Shown here: one piece after another, positions 14,958 to 25,898 of the stretch | Layout: each line of letters starts with the position of its first letter | How positions within the stretch are numbered: the first letter of the stretch is position 1 | Source of the DNA: Setomelanomma holmii | Lineage: Eukaryota; Ascomycota; Dothideomycetes; Pleosporales; Phaeosphaeriaceae | NCBI GenBank assembly: GCA_010015745.1 | Contig: ML978365.1 | Span: 1 to 29,973 of the forward strand | Direction of reading: 5' to 3' | Length of the DNA stretch: 29,973 nt | Notes under the pieces: generated by a model | What the model was told of the DNA's origin: nothing | The model's input: the letters and a program-made list of their open reading frames with translations, nothing else | Databases searched by the model: none | Position numbers and translations under genes: made by a program

Positions 14958-17174
14958 ATGGCCTCTCCCCTCCCATACCGCGACATCAACGTTCATTCGT
15001 CACCATCGCACTACGCTTTCTCGTCCCCATCCTCGCCGAATGCGCCTACCCTGGTGGTAGACCGACCGTCAGGAGACTTGCGCCTCCACGATGGCAAGTT
15101 ACTTGGCTCCAAGCGCGTGTCGGCCATAGCAGGCATCCTGGGCATCATCAAGCTACGGCTAGGTACAGACCCTTGCTCCAATATGTATGTATGGCGAGAG
15201 GCTGATGCGCACAAGACAAGTACATTATAGTCATCACAAAAGCCAAGGACGTGGGCAGAATCAAGGGTCAGATGATCTACCGTGTCGTCGCAACCGAGTT
15301 TCTGCCCCTCCGCGAACGCCCATTACACGATCCCGACGAGGACAATTACCTCAGCCTGCTGAAGACGCTGATCAAGACATCGCCGCTCTTCTTCTCGTAC
15401 GGGTTCGACATCACCAACAGCTTCCAGCGTCAAGCCCACTCGGACCCTGCTGCACCACTTTGGACGCGAGCCGACGATCGCTTCTTCTGGAATCGATTTG
15501 TGCAAAGTGACCTAATCGACTTCAGAGGCGGGTTGAGCAGTGGCTATGGCAGACACTCGAGTGGTCAACAGCCAGATGTAGACCCGTACATACTACCTGT
15601 CATGTACGGCATGCTCGAGATCAAGAACACCACCATCAAAGGAACGCCACTCACATTCATCCTCGTAACTCGCCGATCCCGCCTCAAGGCTGGCACGCGA
15701 TACTTTTCGCGCGGTATCGATGAGAATGGCAACGTATCAAACTTCAACGAGACGGAGCAGACAATCATACTCAATGACAATGCCTCGGGAGGCCCTGGGG
15801 GGTTCGGCTCGAACCAGAATGGTGCTGTTGGCGGAAGTGCAGGCAAGGAGACTCAGGTGCTCGCATACGTCCAAACGAGAGGCAGCGTACCAGTCTACTG
15901 GACGGAGATCAATACTCTAAAGTACACGCCTAAGCTCCAGGTTCGAGGTGTGGAGACTGCCATCCCCGCTGCGAAGAAGCACTTTGCCGAGCAAATACGG
16001 CTCTATGGCGATAATTGGCTTGTCAACCTCGTCAACCAGAAGGGTCGCGAGCAGCGAGTCAAGGAAGCATACGAGCAGATGGTACAACACCTAGTGGAAT
16101 CACCCGCCGAAAACACTGCAGGCGACCAGGTCACTTCTGAGAAGTTCCACGTCATTGAGCCCAGCAATGCGCAGACCTCGTACGACCGTCTACACTACGT
16201 CTACTTTGACTTTCACAACGAGACCAAAGGCCTGCAGTGGCATCGCGCGAAGTTACTGATGAACCAACTCGAGCCTCACGTCCTCAAGCATGGATACTTC
16301 CGCGGCGTGGATATGCCCGGTGACGCTGGCCGTGTCGAAGTTCGTCGTCACCAGACAGCAGTCGTTCGAACAAACTGCATGGATTGCCTCGACCGCACAA
16401 ATGTGGTGCAAAGCATGATTGGCCGGTACATCCTCTCGCGCATGCTCATCGATCTGGGCCTGATGCGCGAAGGTGAAAGCGCAGAAGAAGACAAGGCATT
16501 CGAGTTCCTATTCCGCAACGTCTGGGCCGACAACGCCGACGTCGTGTCCAAATCCTACTCTGGCACTGGCGCGCTCAAGACCGACTTCACTAGACTCGGC
16601 GTCCGGACGAAACAAGGCGCACTCCAAGACCTGAACAATTCAATAACGCGGTACTGCTTGAACAACTTCCGCGATGGGCCGAGACAAGACGCGTTCGATT
16701 TGTTCCTGGGCAGCTATCTGCCCAGCGACTCTGGCATTGGCGGACCACTGCTCTTTGCAGACCGACGACCGATCTTCATCCAGTCGATACCGTACATCCT
16801 AGCGGCGAGCGTGTTCTTCATATTCGTGGGCAGTCTGACGCGTAGGGCACCGGATGCGGCTACGTGGCCGCTACGACTGGTGATGCTGATTAGCTTAATG
16901 ACTGCGGCAGCGTGTTTGAATTTCATTTGGAGTAATGGGACATTATATGTAACTCTTCCTACCTTGGCTCACACTCGGTCTGCGCTAACATGTTGTCCAG
17001 GTCAATTGGCCCAAGCTCAATCGTCAGCCCGCGCAGATCGAAGCGTACCAGGAGAAACTGTCCAAGGTGGCGCAGAATCCTGTTGTTGGGTCGCTGGTGG
17101 GCACGAGACACGAGCGAGGGAAGAGCGATGCGCGACTACTGGGCTTGGAGGAGGGGAAGAAGAGGATTGAGTGA
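14958..17174 (+). CDS. SAC1: SAC1 phosphoinositide phosphatase
   Basis: Three exons: 14958-15162, 15216-16948 and 17001-17174. The first intron (53 nt, GTACAG donor, CAAG acceptor) was placed so that the conserved KLRLDKYIIVITKAK is restored. The second (52 nt) has a CTAAC branch site. The product is 703 aa. The catalytic CX5R signature is RTNCMDCLDRTN with Cys456 and Arg462. Two hydrophobic segments at about 592-608 and 621-640 are the C-terminal membrane anchor, followed by a Lys-rich cytosolic tail. SAC1 removes the 4-phosphate from PI4P at the ER/Golgi and controls Golgi secretion and lipid exchange. There is an unusual Gly/Asn-rich insertion (about residues 256-278, GGPGGFGSNQNG) in the SAC domain. 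Convergent with the next gene. Confidence 0.95.
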
Positions 17175-17448
17175 GCGTTCTGGTATTTCTGGGGTGGAGC
17201 ATTTAGCCTTGACGTGAGGGCAGGTATAGAATTGTAATTATAGCATGTGTTGGCTGTGCAGCTCAGTACGTTCATATGCACGAGTGTGCAAGCGGATGAA
17301 AGCGTTATAATAAGAGTTTCCGACTCTTGAAAGTGCACTGGATATCGTGATGAAACGGTTACATGAAGTGGTGGTACAGGTACTTGGGTATCGTAGGCCG
17401 TGATCGTGATTCGTGAGACCATGTGGAAGAGAAGACATGCAAGAAGAA

Positions 17449-18072
17449 TTAACAGGAAACATGCAGCACCGGCAAAACTACAACGTCAAACTCGTCGTCC
17501 ACACTCTCCTCGCCTTGGCTTAGTGCCTCTTGCAGCGTCTTTTCATCCTCGCCATACTTGCCGCCAACAAAGTCCCAGCCATCGCCCTCGAGCCGTGCCC
17601 TCAGGCGTTCGCGGTTCGAGCTCGCAGCCCGGCAGAGCAGAGGAGCCCATTCGCCATGTCGCTTGTTCGATGTCTGCTGCGCCGTCTCACTGTCGAGTTC
17701 CCAGTCGTCAAAGTCGGGCAGTATCCACAGATCAGACTCGGTGCTGTCGTCGTTTGCCATGTTCAAGTTCAGACACGTGCTTTGGTGAATTTCCATTTGG
17801 TGAACCCGGAGGCGACTGCGCTTCGACTGGGGAAGCCACGACGGACTCGCAGTACCTCGGGCGAGGCTGATGCTGAGAGGCGACGCGTCGCTGTCGGCGG
17901 TGCCTTTGTGCTTGTTTGCGCTTTTGGCGGGCGAAGGTGCGCGGGACCGGCGGACAGTAGCAGAAGTGTCGGTGGCGCGTGACGGAAACATGCCATAGAT
18001 GGCATCGCTCAGGTCATAGCTGAGGCTGCCGTAGTCACGCGAGCGGGAGCCTGAGCGCGATATATCATCCAT
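17449..18072 (-). CDS. Conserved-looking hypothetical protein, 207 aa
   Basis: Single exon. The first 100 residues are Ser/Arg/Ala-rich and disordered, with basic stretches (KSANKHKG, QSKRSRLRVHQ). The second half looks folded: it has an acidic, Trp-containing segment (SDLWILPDFDDWELDSET) followed by a basic helical stretch (NRERLRARLEGDGWDFVG) and ends in an acidic region with hydrophobic VVVLPVLHV. No signal peptide. I do not recognise the family. The compact core with conserved-looking Trp residues suggests a real fungal protein, perhaps an adaptor. It lies tail-to-tail with SAC1 (274 bases) and head-to-head with MIC60 (709 bases). Confidence 0.65.
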   Translation of the reverse strand: MDDISRSGSRSRDYGSLSYDLSDAIYGMFPSRATDTSATVRRSRAPSPAKSANKHKGTADSDASPLSISLARGTASPSWLPQSKRSRLRVHQMEIHQSTCLNLNMANDDSTESDLWILPDFDDWELDSETAQQTSNKRHGEWAPLLCRAASSNRERLRARLEGDGWDFVGGKYGEDEKTLQEALSQGEESVDDEFDVVVLPVLHVSC

Positions 18073-18781
18073 GGTTGCTGACGCTGTATGGAGACGTTGA
18101 AGGTTGAGGAAATGCTTGAAGATGGGGATGATAGCCGAGCATCAACGAAAAGCCACATCCGCCTGCAGCTGCAACAGATCAATATGCGAGAAGTGGAGCG
18201 CAAAGGGTAGAGTGGGTCCCGAGGGCGCGGGCGTGAAGGTGGTTCAGAGCCGAATGTGGTTGCCTGGTAGAGTCACACGCGATGACGCGCGTGGCTGTGC
18301 TGACGTGGAAATGCCTGAGATAGTGTCTAAAGAAAGTGACCGAGAAAGGGAGTCCTGAAGGGAGACAAGAGGATACAGGAGAATGTGAGGGACGAGGTAA
18401 GAAACACGTGGGACAGGTGTGAGGTGAAGATGGGGTGACCAGAGTAAGAGCTGCCGGATGCGGCTTCTGCTCTACATTCTGAAGTCTGCATGCAATGTTG
18501 AGCCTAAGCCATGTCCTTCGTGGTTGCACAAGTATGTGAGCTGCTATTATTAGTTGCTGGGATCAATCAACATCTGGCGCAGGTGCATGGGACATAAAGC
18601 ACCACCGTGAGATTAGACAGGTGGTGTTGAGTCGCGTGCCGGGAGCTACGAGTATTTCCGAAGGGTGTTGGCCCTAGCGCGCCGTGACGCCAGAAGCTGA
18701 GAGCTTCCAGGAAATCTTCACGAGCTCGACGACCACCAACACCCGCCAACCTTCATCCCCGCCATCCGGAGGCAGCCCACC
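18073..18781. promoter_or_regulatory. Divergent promoter region of the 207-aa gene and MIC60
   Basis: No gene is supported in these 709 bases. TGACGTGG (about 18300) resembles a CRE/bZIP site. Minus-strand frames here are low-complexity and unsupported. Confidence 0.4.
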
Positions 18782-20779
18782 ATGCTGCGCGCCTCCATTC
18801 TCCGAGGCAGCTCAGCCGCCCGGCCATTGGCTCGTCGCGTGCACCCGCAATGGCGCATCGTGCAGCGCTGCTACGCCGACGACAAGAAAGCTGGCGAGAC
18901 GGCCATTCCCAACCCTGCGCCCGCCGTCACGCCTTCCATCTCGCCCGCAAACCCTACGCCGACTGAGATTCCCGCCTCTGATGTCCCAAAGCCGCCGCCG
19001 GCGCCCACGCACGTTGCGCCCACTCCCTCGCGCTCAGCACCCGTGGAGCTACCCGCAACAACACCTCCAACCGGCCCTGGCAGCGCAAGCATAGCACCTG
19101 CCCCAAAACAGCCCAAGAAGCCTAAGAAAGGGCGGCTACGACGCCTCCTTTTGTGGCTGACCATCCTATCCGGTCTCGGATATGCCGGTGGTGTGTGGTA
19201 CTCGCTGGTCTCGGACAACTTTCACGACTTCTTCACCGAGTATGTGCCCTTTGGTGAGGACGCCGTCGCATACTTCGAGGAGCGCGAGTTCAGGCGGCGC
19301 TTCCCCGGTCGCGCTGGTCAGCCAAGGCTGCATCCACAGATCTCTGGCGAGAACAAGGTCACCATCCCCGGAAAGAGCGGCCTGAGTGCGCGCGTCGCAG
19401 AGGAGGGTCACACTAATCTCGTGTCCAACGGCCCACACGTGAGCGCTGTCGCCGACAACAAGTCACCTCCATCTTCCGCGGGCGCGCAGCCCAAGGTCGG
19501 ATCCAACACGCCCGCAGGAACCCCACCCAAGAACACGCAGGAGAAGAAGCAGGAGCAGGCCCAAAAGGAGAAGCCGACTGCATCACCCTCACACCCTGAG
19601 AAGATCGAGGCGAAGAAGGACGCCGCCGCGCCTGCCCCTGCACCAGCCAAGTCTATCTCGCAGCTCGACCATCTTGCCGTGCCAGCCGCGAACGAAGCCG
19701 TCGTACAGGACGTTGTCAAGATTGTCAACGACATCATCACTGTAATCAACGCCGACTCTGCACACGATGGGAGGTACAACTCGGCGCTCGACAAGGCCAA
19801 GTCGGAGCTCGGCCGCGTCGTATCGGACATCAACCTGATGAAGGCGAACCTGCAGAAAGAGTCCGAGGACAAGATCAAGGCTGCGCACACTGAGTTTGAG
19901 AGTGCCAGCAGGGAACTTGTGCAACGACTCGACCATCAGATGCACGCGCAGGAGACTCATTGGAAAGAAGAGTTCGAAAACGAGCGGGAACGTTTGTCGC
20001 AAACGTACAAGGACAGGCTAGGCTCCGAGCTCGATGCTGCACACAAGGTCTACGAGCAGAAGACGAAGAACGAGCTCCTCCAGCAGAGCATCCAGCTTCA
20101 GAAGTCCTTCACTGCCAACGTGCGGGATCGAGTTGAGGCCGAGCGAGACGGCCGGCTAGGCAAGCTCAACGAGCTCTCCTCCTCTGTGCACGAACTCGAG
20201 AAGTTGACTGCGGAGTGGAACTCGGTAGTTGACGCCAACCTCAAGACACAGCATCTTGTGGTAGCGGTCGAGGCCGTCAAGTCTGCGCTCGAGACACAGG
20301 CAACCCCCAAGCCCTTCGTCTCTGAGCTAGCTGCACTCAAGGAGATCGCAGCTGATGATCCTGTTGTCAGTGCCGCCATTGCCAGCATCAACCCAGCCGC
20401 ATACCAGCGCGGTATCCCCAGCTCAGCCCTTCTGATCGACCGCTTCCGACGTGTTGCCGGAGAAGTCAGGAAAGCAGCACTTTTACCCGAAGATGCTGGT
20501 GTCGCTTCTCACATTGCCTCACTCGCCATGTCCAAGGTTCTCTTCAAGAAGTCGGGTCTTGCAGTGGGCCAGGACGTCGAAGCGGTCCTTGCCCGCACAG
20601 AAGTCCTGCTCGAAGAAGGCGACCTGGACGCTGCAGCGCGCGAGATGAACGGTCTGCAAGGGTGGGCAAAGGTGCTGAGCAAAGACTGGCTGAGCGAGTG
20701 CAGAAGAGTGCTCGAGGTCAGGCAAGCGCTGGATGTCATTGCGACTGAGGCGCGGCTGAACAGCTTGCTGATCGATTGA
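18782..20779 (+). CDS. MIC60: MICOS complex subunit MIC60 (mitofilin)
   Basis: Single exon, 665 aa. The N-terminus MLRASILRGSSAARPLARRV is an Arg-rich mitochondrial presequence. A Pro/Ala-rich linker follows, then a single membrane span at about 121-143 (RRLLLWLTILSGLGYAGGVW). A long, charged, coiled-coil intermembrane-space region (about 330-490) leads to the C-terminal mitofilin signature (LLIDRFRRVAGEVRKAALLP … GDLDAAAREMNGLQGWAK … LEVRQALDVIATEARL). MIC60 is anchored in the inner membrane, shapes cristae junctions and contacts outer-membrane complexes. The start is the first ATG and gives a proper presequence. The length is typical of ascomycete MIC60, and no lesions are seen. Confidence 0.96.
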   Translation: MLRASILRGSSAARPLARRVHPQWRIVQRCYADDKKAGETAIPNPAPAVTPSISPANPTPTEIPASDVPKPPPAPTHVAPTPSRSAPVELPATTPPTGPGSASIAPAPKQPKKPKKGRLRRLLLWLTILSGLGYAGGVWYSLVSDNFHDFFTEYVPFGEDAVAYFEEREFRRRFPGRAGQPRLHPQISGENKVTIPGKSGLSARVAEEGHTNLVSNGPHVSAVADNKSPPSSAGAQPKVGSNTPAGTPPKNTQEKKQEQAQKEKPTASPSHPEKIEAKKDAAAPAPAPAKSISQLDHLAVPAANEAVVQDVVKIVNDIITVINADSAHDGRYNSALDKAKSELGRVVSDINLMKANLQKESEDKIKAAHTEFESASRELVQRLDHQMHAQETHWKEEFENERERLSQTYKDRLGSELDAAHKVYEQKTKNELLQQSIQLQKSFTANVRDRVEAERDGRLGKLNELSSSVHELEKLTAEWNSVVDANLKTQHLVVAVEAVKSALETQATPKPFVSELAALKEIAADDPVVSAAIASINPAAYQRGIPSSALLIDRFRRVAGEVRKAALLPEDAGVASHIASLAMSKVLFKKSGLAVGQDVEAVLARTEVLLEEGDLDAAAREMNGLQGWAKVLSKDWLSECRRVLEVRQALDVIATEARLNSLLID

Positions 20780-20931
20780 GCACTTTTCTAATCACCTTCT
20801 TGTATGCATAGTCTCGTGACATAGAGCGATTCGAGTGCTTTCTTTTGTCGTAGTATGGTTTGCAAGCGTGTAAAGCTTGTACATGTAGCTTGTAAAGTAT
20901 GCAGAGTTGTTCACATTCAGTCTTGCTCATG

Positions 20932-21483
20932 TCATGGTGGTGGTACCTTCTTACTTTTCCGCGTCACACCTGCCTTGCTAACTGCCAACCACATGGCGCC
21001 AACCAACAGCATGAACGCAATGTACAACTCAGCGAGCCCTCCCTGCCCGCCTCGAGCGACATCATCTATGCCGCCAAGGTACGCACTCCTCCAACTTTCG
21101 AGCTGACCGTCCATATTTCCAATTACATGGCCACGCAGCCCTGATGAGACAGTACTTGTAGGGTCCTGCAAGGCTGATGTAGATGATGATAGCGGTGGCA
21201 AGGAAGATGATGCTAGAGGCCCTACATTGGGCGTGAGGATAGTCGTGTCCCTTACTACAAGGCTTTCCGATGAGGTTGACGGTGAAGACGGGAGGTCTAG
21301 TTGAGCATCTGGTGTATGCGTCGCTACTTCTCCCGGTTGATTGGCAACATGCGCGATGAGGCTACTGAGCTGCGTTGCAGAGATCTTATCTCTCGATGCG
21401 GGCAGCTTTCCATTCTTGCCCACTCACACCTCGAAAGAGTGCGTGATATACGAAGCGTTGCCGGAGGTGAGCTTCTTGCGCAT
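20932..21483 (-). CDS. Probable tail-anchored membrane protein, 163 aa
   Basis: Two exons, 21483-21430 and 21369-20932. Exon 1 encodes MRKKLTSGNASYITHSFE. A 60-nt intron (GTGTGA donor, CGCAG acceptor) leads in phase into LSSLIAHVANQPGEV. The middle is Ser/Thr/Pro-rich and disordered. Residues near the C-terminus (AELYIAFMLLVGAMWLAVSK) form one hydrophobic span followed by a short basic tail (RKSKKVPPP), the layout of a tail-anchored protein inserted by the GET pathway into the ER or another organelle. Without the intron an in-frame TGA separates the two parts, which supports splicing. Family not recognised; more 5' exons are possible. Convergent with MIC60 (152 bases). Confidence 0.6.
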
Positions 21484-21928
21484 CTTGTGAAGTGGCTGAA
21501 CTTTTGGAGTGATGAGCTGCGGACACCTTTGCCGTGGGTGGTGCGAACAGTGTATAGAAGCGTGGTAGCTTTGATGTCCTGCATGGTTGTCTGTGAGGCA
21601 TGGTGATGACTACAACTAGGCAAGTGCTGGATGAAGCGCAAGAAGGACGAGAGAGTACCCGGGAGTGTGCATGGTGCTTGGATACATACGATACGGATAC
21701 TCAGTGTGGCTGCGCAGAGTGAGGGCGTTTCGAGTTTCAGCCTCATCCACGGCCGTGAGAATCAGCTGTCTCGAGCGATCTGCACAGCCTCGAAGATGTC
21801 TATAACATTATTGAATGCGAAAGAAACGTGTCAGTATGATATAGCGGACGCCAATGGATGGAGCATGTAACGATGAGACTTCTGACGTTCACTTTGAGCG
21901 TCATCGTGAGAGTTGAGAGGCACAAGCG
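21484..21928. other. Intergenic, no supported gene
   Basis: Lies between the tail-anchored-protein gene and the oxidase pseudogene. Frames on both strands are short and lack domain or splice support. It probably contains the promoter of the gene at 20932-21483. Confidence 0.4.
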
Positions 21929-23742
21929 TCAACGATATTTGCTACATGCTAAGACTACTACATTGCCTAACATGGTGCCTCCGTATGAAAAGTCATGTAT
22001 ACTGACGCAAATCCGCATCCAGCGAAGCTTGAAGCCATCTCGGCCCAACCCGCTCGATGTAAAGATGCCCTTAGGGTCAACACTCTCCTGGACCTGCACC
22101 AACCTTTCGCGATTCTCCACTCCGTACGACGAGAAGATATCCTCGCCCAGTCTGCCGTGGCTAATGTACTTGTAAGGATGATAGACGTTCAGTTGTCGGG
22201 ATTTATCCTCCAAGCGTGCAAAGACTCGGTCGAAAAAGGAACCCACCAGCGCATCGTCCTCGGCACGTACCCAGCCGGCACTCAGAAACGTGACTGCGGT
22301 GATAGTCAGTACATACATCCCATCCATTCTGTCCACTAGGGAAGAACCTACTCAGCAACGGTCCTTCCATATCAGCTAGTCCCAGAGCATTTCCGCCACG
22401 ATCACTCATGCCGCGAATCGCACGCGCGGGGATCGTGTAGGAGATGATCTGTGGATTGAAGTCGGAGACATTTCTGAAGCAGCTAATTTCTTCACAGAAG
22501 ATCTGCAGCGACTGTTGGAACCACTGTCGGGATGGGTAGGTAGTCGTTGTCTGAAACAAGTGTCTGTCTATTGTGAGCACGTTGCAAGATCGCATAGATG
22601 AGACATGCTGCGTTCTTACCTGGTTGGAGGTGGATTGCCGGGAATGTTTCCTGGCCAAGAAGTGGTGCCCAGCTTACTGACCGATCCAGCCGACGTCACG
22701 GCGGGTATCTGATCGATGGACGCAAAGACTGGAGGGGTTCTGGATAGCCTCCAAGTACCTTAGACTGTCAGCCACACTGAAGCTGTCACTGGCTTGGACA
22801 TAGCCATAGTAAAAGTCGACCTGCGCATTAGTGTCATTAGTTGTGTACATATCGAAGACTGCATCTGCCACTTGCGGCGTGTATGTGTCGTTCCAGCTTC
22901 GTCGTCCAGAGTAGAGTGGGTCTTGTGGGAAGGTTCGAACGAGGAAGGATGTTATGACGCCAAAGTTGCCGCCGCCTGCACCACGAAGGGCCCAGTAAAG
23001 ATCGGGATGCTGATACTCGTTGACGGTGACGAACGTAGCGTCTGCTAAGACCACCTGTCCAGGTTAGTCGAGACTTGCCAGCGGCATATAAATTACTTGC
23101 CTCATACTCGTGAATGTTATCGAGAGCCTATCCTTCTCTTGACGCAAGTGGAGAAGTTCATCCTCCCGCAGCAAACCCACCAACACCAACGGTGCCCACG
23201 CGGCCGCCAACAGAAGATATGTTGTGAGGATCAAGAGCCGTGTAGACGTCTGCCAGGACGGCACCGCCACCAATTATTGCAACAGACCCGTTGGTTCGTT
23301 GCTTTACGCTATTCATGCGCCTCAAGTTGATGGTCACACCGCCGACTGAGTTTGAGAAGTCCGGATTGCGAGAGTGCCCGCCGCACTTGACTGCGAAGCT
23401 ACACCATGCCTTGGTGAGGGTGTGGAGAGCGAAGGCGACGTCGGTGTTGTGGACGGTTCGAAACGGCATGCGCATCGTTGTTTTGTTTGGCATCCCACAT
23501 CGTAAAGTTGCCTTGTCCGTAGTAGTGTGAAGCTGAAGATCCATCGTTGCTCTCAAGAATGCTGCACTGTAAGTTAGAGTGTCAGCACGGAGCACGACTC
23601 AACCGTGGCCGTAAGTGTCGACTGTACTCACGGCATGTTGGCACTTCGACGACATGCTTGACGAAACAGAATCGTGCTGAACTGTGAACGTGCTAGTCCC
23701 CGAGATGAGCAACCACAGTGGTAACGTCTATGAGAAGTGCAT
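21929..23742 (-). pseudogene. Berberine-bridge-type FAD-linked oxidase pseudogene
   Basis: Exons fit 23742-23632, 23576-23101, 23054-22620, 22550-22352 and 22293-21929. The FAD-binding PCMH domain is clear (KCGGHSRNPDFSNSVGG, GGRVGTVGVGGFAAGG, YWALRGAGGGNFGVIT), and the C-terminal BBE segment is recognisable (YHPYKYISHGRLGEDIFSSY). These enzymes are usually secreted or act in secondary metabolism. Lesions: TAG at codon 5 inside the signal peptide (23728-23730); a frame change at about 23455-23470 after TMWDAKQNN; TGA at 23158-23160, and a further frame change plus TAG at 23128-23130 before ALDNIHEYE; a one-base gain in a C run at about 22731-22740. The intron at 23100-23055 has a GC donor, and the product would run about 30 residues past the usual GFKL end. 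Splice sites are otherwise intact, suggesting recent loss. Confidence 0.83.
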
Positions 23743-24634
23743 CACGGATGGTTTTAGTGTTTAATCGCGCGAGAGGATGCTGAGAGCTGTCGAGTCTCGA
23801 GAGTCTCTTTGATCAAGACTTTGGGCGAACTCAGATTGTGCTTTGCTGACTCCGTGAGGAGTACAGAAGTCTTATAAGTCGTTCATCAATTCGATTGATT
23901 GCACTCCATCATGCTTGGCCAATTTACCGCAGCGACGGATGTACAATCTCGACAGGTTGTATCTCCGTCTCCTGCCCTGATCTGCCGTGTAGCACAAGAT
24001 GGGCCCCACGGCAGACGGGATACGTCACTGTGTCGGCAACGACTTGAATGATCCTAATATGGGAGAGGTCTTTTAGTGCTTAGCAATGAAGAATTCGTCC
24101 AATGTTCGCGGAGAGTATTTCTGACGCGTGGAGAGTTGAATCGAAGTCGCTCTTCCATCAGGACGTAGCTTTCGATGGTCGTACCCGGCAGGCGGGACTA
24201 GAACCGCAACTCGTGCGTCCGCCTTTTCCAGGGACCAGTCAGCGGCCTAAGTTCGACCACCGTGTAAGGCTTCGTTTAGTGGAGCTCCGTCATCATTCCT
24301 CTCTCGACTTGTGGTCAGCCTCTCAACGAAGCTTTTCGCGCGCTTCGTATTGTCCCGCAGTGGTGCCGACCACCATACTCGAGGTTCGACGCTAGTGTAG
24401 GCTGATGACACCTGCATTAGCTTGCCAAGAGTGACCCACGGATCGACCCGTTAAGTCAGCATGCGGGTAAGAACAATTAAAAGGGAATGGTGCCCTGCAT
24501 CAACGTTGGGATTCCATCTGCCAGTGTCATCAAGCTGCAGGAGGACCACTCAGACGTCTTCTTGTAAACCCAGAACTGCTTTTTCACTTGCACAGTGTTC
24601 ACATTGCCGCTAGCGGCATTCTTGACGAGGAACT
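23743..24634. other. Long intergenic region between pseudogene and bZIP regulator
   Basis: Upstream of both flanking genes, so both promoters lie here. A 97-codon plus-strand frame (24102-24395) has no recognisable domain. No repeat or RNA gene is convincingly seen. Confidence 0.4.
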
Positions 24635-25579
24635 ATGGCCACCATCAGTCCTGTCGAAGTTAGTGCAGGAGCCAGTAATTTGGCGAAGATGTGGGTCAGA
24701 GATGAAGACGACTGGTCGGGCATATCGGATCCTGCAGAGAGAAGGAAGATACAAAATCGCCGCAATCAGCGTATATTAAGTATGGTGTACTGTGGGTTAT
24801 GATCTAATCTTACTGGCTGACGACCATCAGGATCGAGAAGGCGAAGAACGAATGAGAGCTATGTGACTGTCACCTCTACAGGTACCCAGCATGAGTCGTC
24901 CTCACTCGTCTCGGCCGAGCAATACTGTATGGATTTTGACATCGAGACCATCGCACTCGCTCTCAGAAGCGTCCGCACTCTAGACAGGAACTCGGAACAT
25001 AGCCAGTCAGGCATGCGACACTTCGAGGACTTTGCGAACCGATGCTATGCTGCACGTGCACCGGCGATTGCGCTCCGACCATTTTTGTCTCAATACAACT
25101 TCATTCGAGCTCTGTGGGCGAATGTCGAAGTCCTCGGTCTTGCCTCAAGTCAAATGGCAGATGACGACGCAATATCACCGTTTAATTCCGCGGATCCCAA
25201 GCGAGCTGATACACCCACAGCACTCAACCCAGCACTTCCACCCGGACTTCAGCCGACTGACCTCCAAAGTTCTACCTTGCATCATCCCTGGCTCGATCTA
25301 ATCCCAATTCCAGCAATGCGCGACAATATATTTCGACGAGGTCTCAATGATACCGAAGAAGAAGACCTCTGCCATGACATGCGCGGAAGGGTTCATCAAG
25401 ACCCTGGTGTGCTTGTTTGGCGCGATCCTTGGGACTACCATGGCTGGGAAGTGACAGAGGACTTCGTTCGGGCATGGGGCTGGGCCCTCGTTGGCTGCTC
25501 GGAACTCTTCCTGTCAACAAATCAATGGCGTGCCCTGCGAGGCGAAAAGCCTCTGTTTCGCATCACCGAAGAACAGTAA
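24635..25579 (+). CDS. bZIP-like transcription regulator with DUF3425 domain
   Basis: Two exons, 24635-24779 and 24831-25579, with a 51-nt intron (GTATGG donor, ATCAG acceptor) that restores the basic region, give 297 aa. Residues 22-54 (RDEDDWSGISDPAERRKIQN and RRNQRILRSRRRR) match the DNA-contacting basic region of fungal DUF3425 regulators (consensus like DPKERRRIQNRLNQRAxRRR). No leucine zipper follows, which is usual in this family. The DUF3425 part covers about residues 130-290, with LPPGLQPT, HHPWLDLIPIPAMRDN and WRDPWDYHGWEVTEDFVRAWGW. Such proteins are nuclear and often lie in or beside metabolic gene clusters. Its neighbours, an oxidase pseudogene and an aldo/keto reductase, suggest it once regulated them. 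The intron falls inside the basic region. Confidence 0.85.
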
Positions 25580-25898
25580 GAGGATAAGCTTATGTTCATG
25601 GATGTGCGCAATCAGCTCCCTGGCGAAGTCGTACATCGACCTACGAGGGATTGTCGGGATGATGGAATGGAATCACTCATTGCAGTACTTCATTAATCGA
25701 CTCCATAATTCGGCCAGCGTCACAAATCTGCACTGAGGGCTCACATTTGGGCTCTACGCACCAGAATCGCGTCCACAACATCTTGGCCTATCTGTTTGAA
25801 CGATCACTCAATATTTTGAAATCGCAATTCAGCGGCCGCACCCAGCTCTGGAACCATACACCTGCTGAAAAGACCTCCAATTTGTATCCTGCCGATCT
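25580..25898. other. Intergenic between convergent genes
   Basis: Contains the 3' flanks of the bZIP regulator and the aldo/keto reductase. Nothing further is seen. Confidence 0.4.

Noticed and set aside
14376..14996. 206-codon minus-strand frame
   Set aside because: It runs through the shared promoter and the first introns of RAB5; the spliced GTPase explains the locus.
19408..19890. 160-codon minus-strand frame inside MIC60
   Set aside because: Antisense of the Ala/Lys-rich MIC60 linker and coiled coil.
24190..24260. Reverse-strand GGTTCTAGTCC-like T-arm resembling part of a tRNA gene
   Set aside because: The putative T-stem does not pair properly and no acceptor, D or anticodon arm can be folded around it.
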